64,000 nucleotides of DNA from NCBI RefSeq assembly GCF_042611095.1, contig NZ_JBHFPV010000005.1, positions 1 through 64,000 on the forward strand, written 5' to 3'. The stretch comes from Meishania litoralis. GTDB lineage: Bacteria > Bacteroidota > Bacteroidia > Flavobacteriales > Flavobacteriaceae. Shown here in pieces: positions 61,639 to 64,000 of the stretch; the first letter of the stretch is position 1; the number at the start of each line of letters is the position of its first letter. The position numbers and the translations under genes are program-made. Below the pieces are notes generated by a model, which ran no database searches, was not told where the DNA came from, and saw only the letters and a program-made list of their open reading frames with translations.

Positions 61639-64000
61639 TTAATCCACCATAAAAATCGCGTTGGCAAAAAAGAGTTTGCCGTTCTCCCAAAATCCCCTGA
61701 ACAGGGGGTTGTCTACCATATAAATGACCTGCCCGTTACCATGGTTTTCTGTGCCGAAAACCAAAGTTTTCGCAATTTTTTTCTGGGCCTCGCTACCCGC
61801 AAAGCCTGCCACGGGCTTCGTTTCGTTACCCATGTATACCACGGTGCCACCTTCAAGGTACTCATAGGCATCTTGCCCCAATTTTAGCGTGAAATACGTG
61901 TCTTCGTACCCATAGGCCAATGGATGGGTCTTATCTACTTTTGTCTTGAAAATAGCACCGGTAATGGCTTCTTTCATACCCTCGCGTTGACCGGCGTCAT
62001 AAGACAGTACTTCGATGTCGGTCGTATCTTGTTCTTTTTTACGGGCCTTTATACCAAAACCTTTTTCGCCATCGATACCTTTAATGGCACCGCCCATGGC
62101 AATGAGCTTGCCACCGTTGCCTACCCATTCTTTCAAGGTCTCCAAATCACTGTCTTTGAAAAAACCCTGATAGCCCCATCCGCCTGGCAATATAAGTACA
62201 TCGTATTCAGAGAGGTCGACTTGGGACCAATAATCGGAATCAAGAATGGTTACGGGGTAGTTCAACTGTTGCTCGAAGAAATGCCAAATTTCACCGAAGC
62301 GTAGGGTAGAAGTCGGTCCGCCCGAAAGCATTGCAATTTTTACATCATCGACCATTTGAACATAGCGTGAACCAAAATCCTTACCGCTCTCGACGAAACC
62401 GGTGGTCGTGGCTACTAGATTCTTATTGTGCTTGGTCGAAGCACTTTTCAAGATCGACGCATAGTCTTTGTTGTTCTTGTTGTCGGCTCTTGTTATGATC
62501 AAACTACCGCGCTTGAAATTGCCCTCTACCGTTTTGAAAGGCTTTTTGGCGAAACGTACGCGTATTTTTTGTTGTAGCAGATCGGCCAAAAAACGGGCAT
62601 CGTCCATACTGTTCCAATCCGTAATGTAGGCATAGGCATTTTCGTCGATATTGTTATTGACCATCGGTGTAGCAGGTGTGCCTGTCGTACCGACCTCGAC
62701 ACTCGAGGCAATCGCCTTGAGACCATAGGCATAGGGCAACGACCAAGCGGTAATATCATAGGTCAATGAATCGCTCAGCTTGGCATTGGGTTCAAAAAGT
62801 ACTTTTACCAAAGTGCCTTTGGGTTGGTTGGTGGAAATTACAAGGCTGTTCCCTTCAGACCTAAAACTTCCGTTCTTGCCGGTACTATAGTCAAAACCTT
62901 TGATCGTACCTATTTCGGCGGTTCCAAATTCGATTTTATGTTGGCGCAACAATTTCATCAGTGCATGCATATTGCCCTGATTTCCATCAAGCACATAACT
63001 CTTGTACTTGAAATTTTTTCTTTGGTAGAATTTTCTGAATTCGGCATTCAATTTTTCGGCATTGGTCGTGGCTACCTCTACGGTTGACAATCCGGTTGTA
63101 TGGTGATGGGCTATTCTATCCTTTAGGGTCAAGGTATCACCGATGCTTGTAATAACCCCGATTCCTGCACGACCACTGCCACCTTGTTCAAAGGTCATTC
63201 CGATACCCCCGTTATACGTTGGGTAGGTATCGCCATAACTCGGATAGAAAAGGTCGAAAATTTCCTTGGTAAAATAGAACCATCCGTTGGCATCGAAATA
63301 CTTGGCGTGATTTTTTCCTATGGTCTTTTGAAATTCCCTTTGAAAAGGAGTGATAACTTCATGAAAAGGTTCGGCAGCAGGTGCAAAGTAATAAGGACTG
63401 TTCACCCCCTGTTCATGAAAATCGACATGTACGTGCGGCAGCCACTCATTGAACATTTTAAGTCGTTGCTGGCTTTCTATCTGGGTCAACCAAGCCCAAT
63501 CACGGTTCAGGTCGAACATATAATGGTTCGCCCGACCGTTCAACCAACCCTCATTGTGCTCTTTGCTATTAGGGTCTACATTGTTCGGGGTATTCTTATT
63601 TTGATTGTACCAGTTCACATAGCGATCTCGACCATCAGGGTTTATACATGGGTCGATAAGAACGACTGTATTCTCCAAATAACCGCTTTTGTTCGTCAAT
63701 AAGTCGTATATGGTCTGCATAGAGGCTTCGGTGCTGACACTCTCATTGCCATGTACGTTATAGCTCATCCAGACGATGGCCTTCTCTGCATTACTTTCGC
63801 CTGTGGTGCTCTTCAAGTGTTCCAAGCGAATGTTTTCGAGGTTTGTCATATTGGTGGCTGAAGAAACGATTGCCAACAGCAGCGGTCGGCGTTCGTTCGT
63901 TTGGCCATATTCCTGTAATCTTACCCTGGCTGGATCTGCCTTGGCCAAGTATTCATAGTAATCCACTACCTGATGGTGCCGCGTGAATTGTGTGCCAAGC
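61639..64000 (-). CDS. M14 zinc carboxypeptidase fused to a PfpI/DJ-1-like domain, 5' end outside window
   Basis: At least 786 residues; the frame continues to the window edge (upstream residues read LGTQFTRHHQVVDYYEYLAK). The M14 domain has the zinc motif HGNE in YNVHGNESVSTEASM with the third ligand in HVHVDFHEQG, GRDRYVNWYNQNKN and the catalytic Glu in GGIGMTFEQGGSGRAG. About residues 500-770 form a class I glutamine amidotransferase-like domain: VKIAMLSGGPTSTLRFGEIW, DVLILPGGWGYQGFF and GGKLIAMGGAIKGID. Both parts are in one frame. Family: flavobacterial secreted carboxypeptidases with a C-terminal GATase-like domain. Expected substrate: peptides or cell-wall fragments; unproved. Confidence 0.9.
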   Translation of the reverse strand, partial: LGTQFTRHHQVVDYYEYLAKADPARVRLQEYGQTNERRPLLLAIVSSATNMTNLENIRLEHLKSTTGESNAEKAIVWMSYNVHGNESVSTEASMQTIYDLLTNKSGYLENTVVLIDPCINPDGRDRYVNWYNQNKNTPNNVDPNSKEHNEGWLNGRANHYMFDLNRDWAWLTQIESQQRLKMFNEWLPHVHVDFHEQGVNSPYYFAPAAEPFHEVITPFQREFQKTIGKNHAKYFDANGWFYFTKEIFDLFYPSYGDTYPTYNGGIGMTFEQGGSGRAGIGVITSIGDTLTLKDRIAHHHTTGLSTVEVATTNAEKLNAEFRKFYQRKNFKYKSYVLDGNQGNMHALMKLLRQHKIEFGTAEIGTIKGFDYSTGKNGSFRSEGNSLVISTNQPKGTLVKVLFEPNAKLSDSLTYDITAWSLPYAYGLKAIASSVEVGTTGTPATPMVNNNIDENAYAYITDWNSMDDARFLADLLQQKIRVRFAKKPFKTVEGNFKRGSLIITRADNKNNKDYASILKSASTKHNKNLVATTTGFVESGKDFGSRYVQMVDDVKIAMLSGGPTSTLRFGEIWHFFEQQLNYPVTILDSDYWSQVDLSEYDVLILPGGWGYQGFFKDSDLETLKEWVGNGGKLIAMGGAIKGIDGEKGFGIKARKKEQDTTDIEVLSYDAGQREGMKEAITGAIFKTKVDKTHPLAYGYEDTYFTLKLGQDAYEYLEGGTVVYMGNETKPVAGFAGSEAQKKIAKTLVFGTENHGNGQVIYMVDNPLFRGFWENGKLFFANAIFMVD

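Noticed and set aside
1..64000. tRNA or rRNA genes
   Set aside because: I looked for T-loop-like GGTTCRANNCC and long rRNA-like segments in the gaps and saw none.

Overview
The window looks like a piece of a marine Flavobacteriaceae (Bacteroidota) chromosome. The signs are: a type IX secretion (T9SS) type-B cargo gene directly followed by its PorP/SprF partner; the ribosomal cluster rpmB-rpmG-DUF4295-ftsY followed, after an insertion, by rimO; many lipoproteins with a short lipobox; promoter-like TAnnTTTG (-7) motifs just upstream of start codons and little use of Shine-Dalgarno sites; inositol oxygenase, sulfatase, penicillin acylase and M14 peptidase genes. I saw no rRNA, tRNA, CRISPR array, integrase or transposase.

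Layout. 0-5.4 kb: a surface module made of a very long collagen-like Gly-X-Y protein (5' end outside the window; its reading frame runs unbroken from base 3 to 2354), a signal-peptide/Ig-like/Asp-rich-repeat protein with a gliding-motility type C-terminal domain, and PorP/SprF. 5.4-7.8 kb: idi, a PTPS/QueD-family gene, mannose-6-phosphate isomerase and a small conserved protein, closed by a perfect terminator. 7.8-18.6 kb (minus strand): a DUF4369 lipoprotein, a three-gene glycosylation-like set (GT2, TMTC-like membrane TPR protein, methyltransferase), a DUF819 membrane protein and two tandem DUF5916/CBM9-like outer-membrane proteins. 18.7-22.8 kb (minus): a compact SPFH / membrane protein / DUF4177 / Arc-type cassette, including two genes of under 60 codons, next to a class A penicillin-binding protein. 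22.9-31.9 kb: S1/P1 nuclease, AlkB with a frameshifted AraC regulator, a secreted protein, DoxX and MOSC proteins, an ECF sigma factor with a recognisable autoregulatory promoter and a probable anti-sigma factor, and a sodium symporter plus inositol oxygenase pair. 32-46.5 kb: core genes (htpG, fabH-like, recR, 2-oxoacid dehydrogenase E2, exonuclease, FAH-Hpt-cinA operon, rpmB-rpmG-DUF4295-ftsY). 46.5-51.5 kb: an AT-richer accessory insertion (SDR, AraC, small membrane protein, NAD(P)-binding protein, DUF4143 ATPase). 51.6-64 kb: amidase lipoprotein, rimO, SMP-30 lipoprotein, then a minus-strand set of secreted hydrolases and an adhesion-like lipoprotein (M14 peptidase fused to a PfpI-like domain, sulfatase, penicillin acylase, PKD-Spondin_N lipoprotein).

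The most rewarding places for follow-up are the SPFH/Arc cassette with its hidden small genes, the AraC frameshift overlapping alkB, the ECF promoter that fixes the sigma start, the Hpt protein embedded between FAH and CinA by two TAATG overlaps, the M14-PfpI fusion, and the small terminator-backed ORF at 23.9 kb. I found no single locus that I can honestly call a proven new system; the SPFH cassette is the best candidate. All functions are assigned from reading protein motifs, with no database search.
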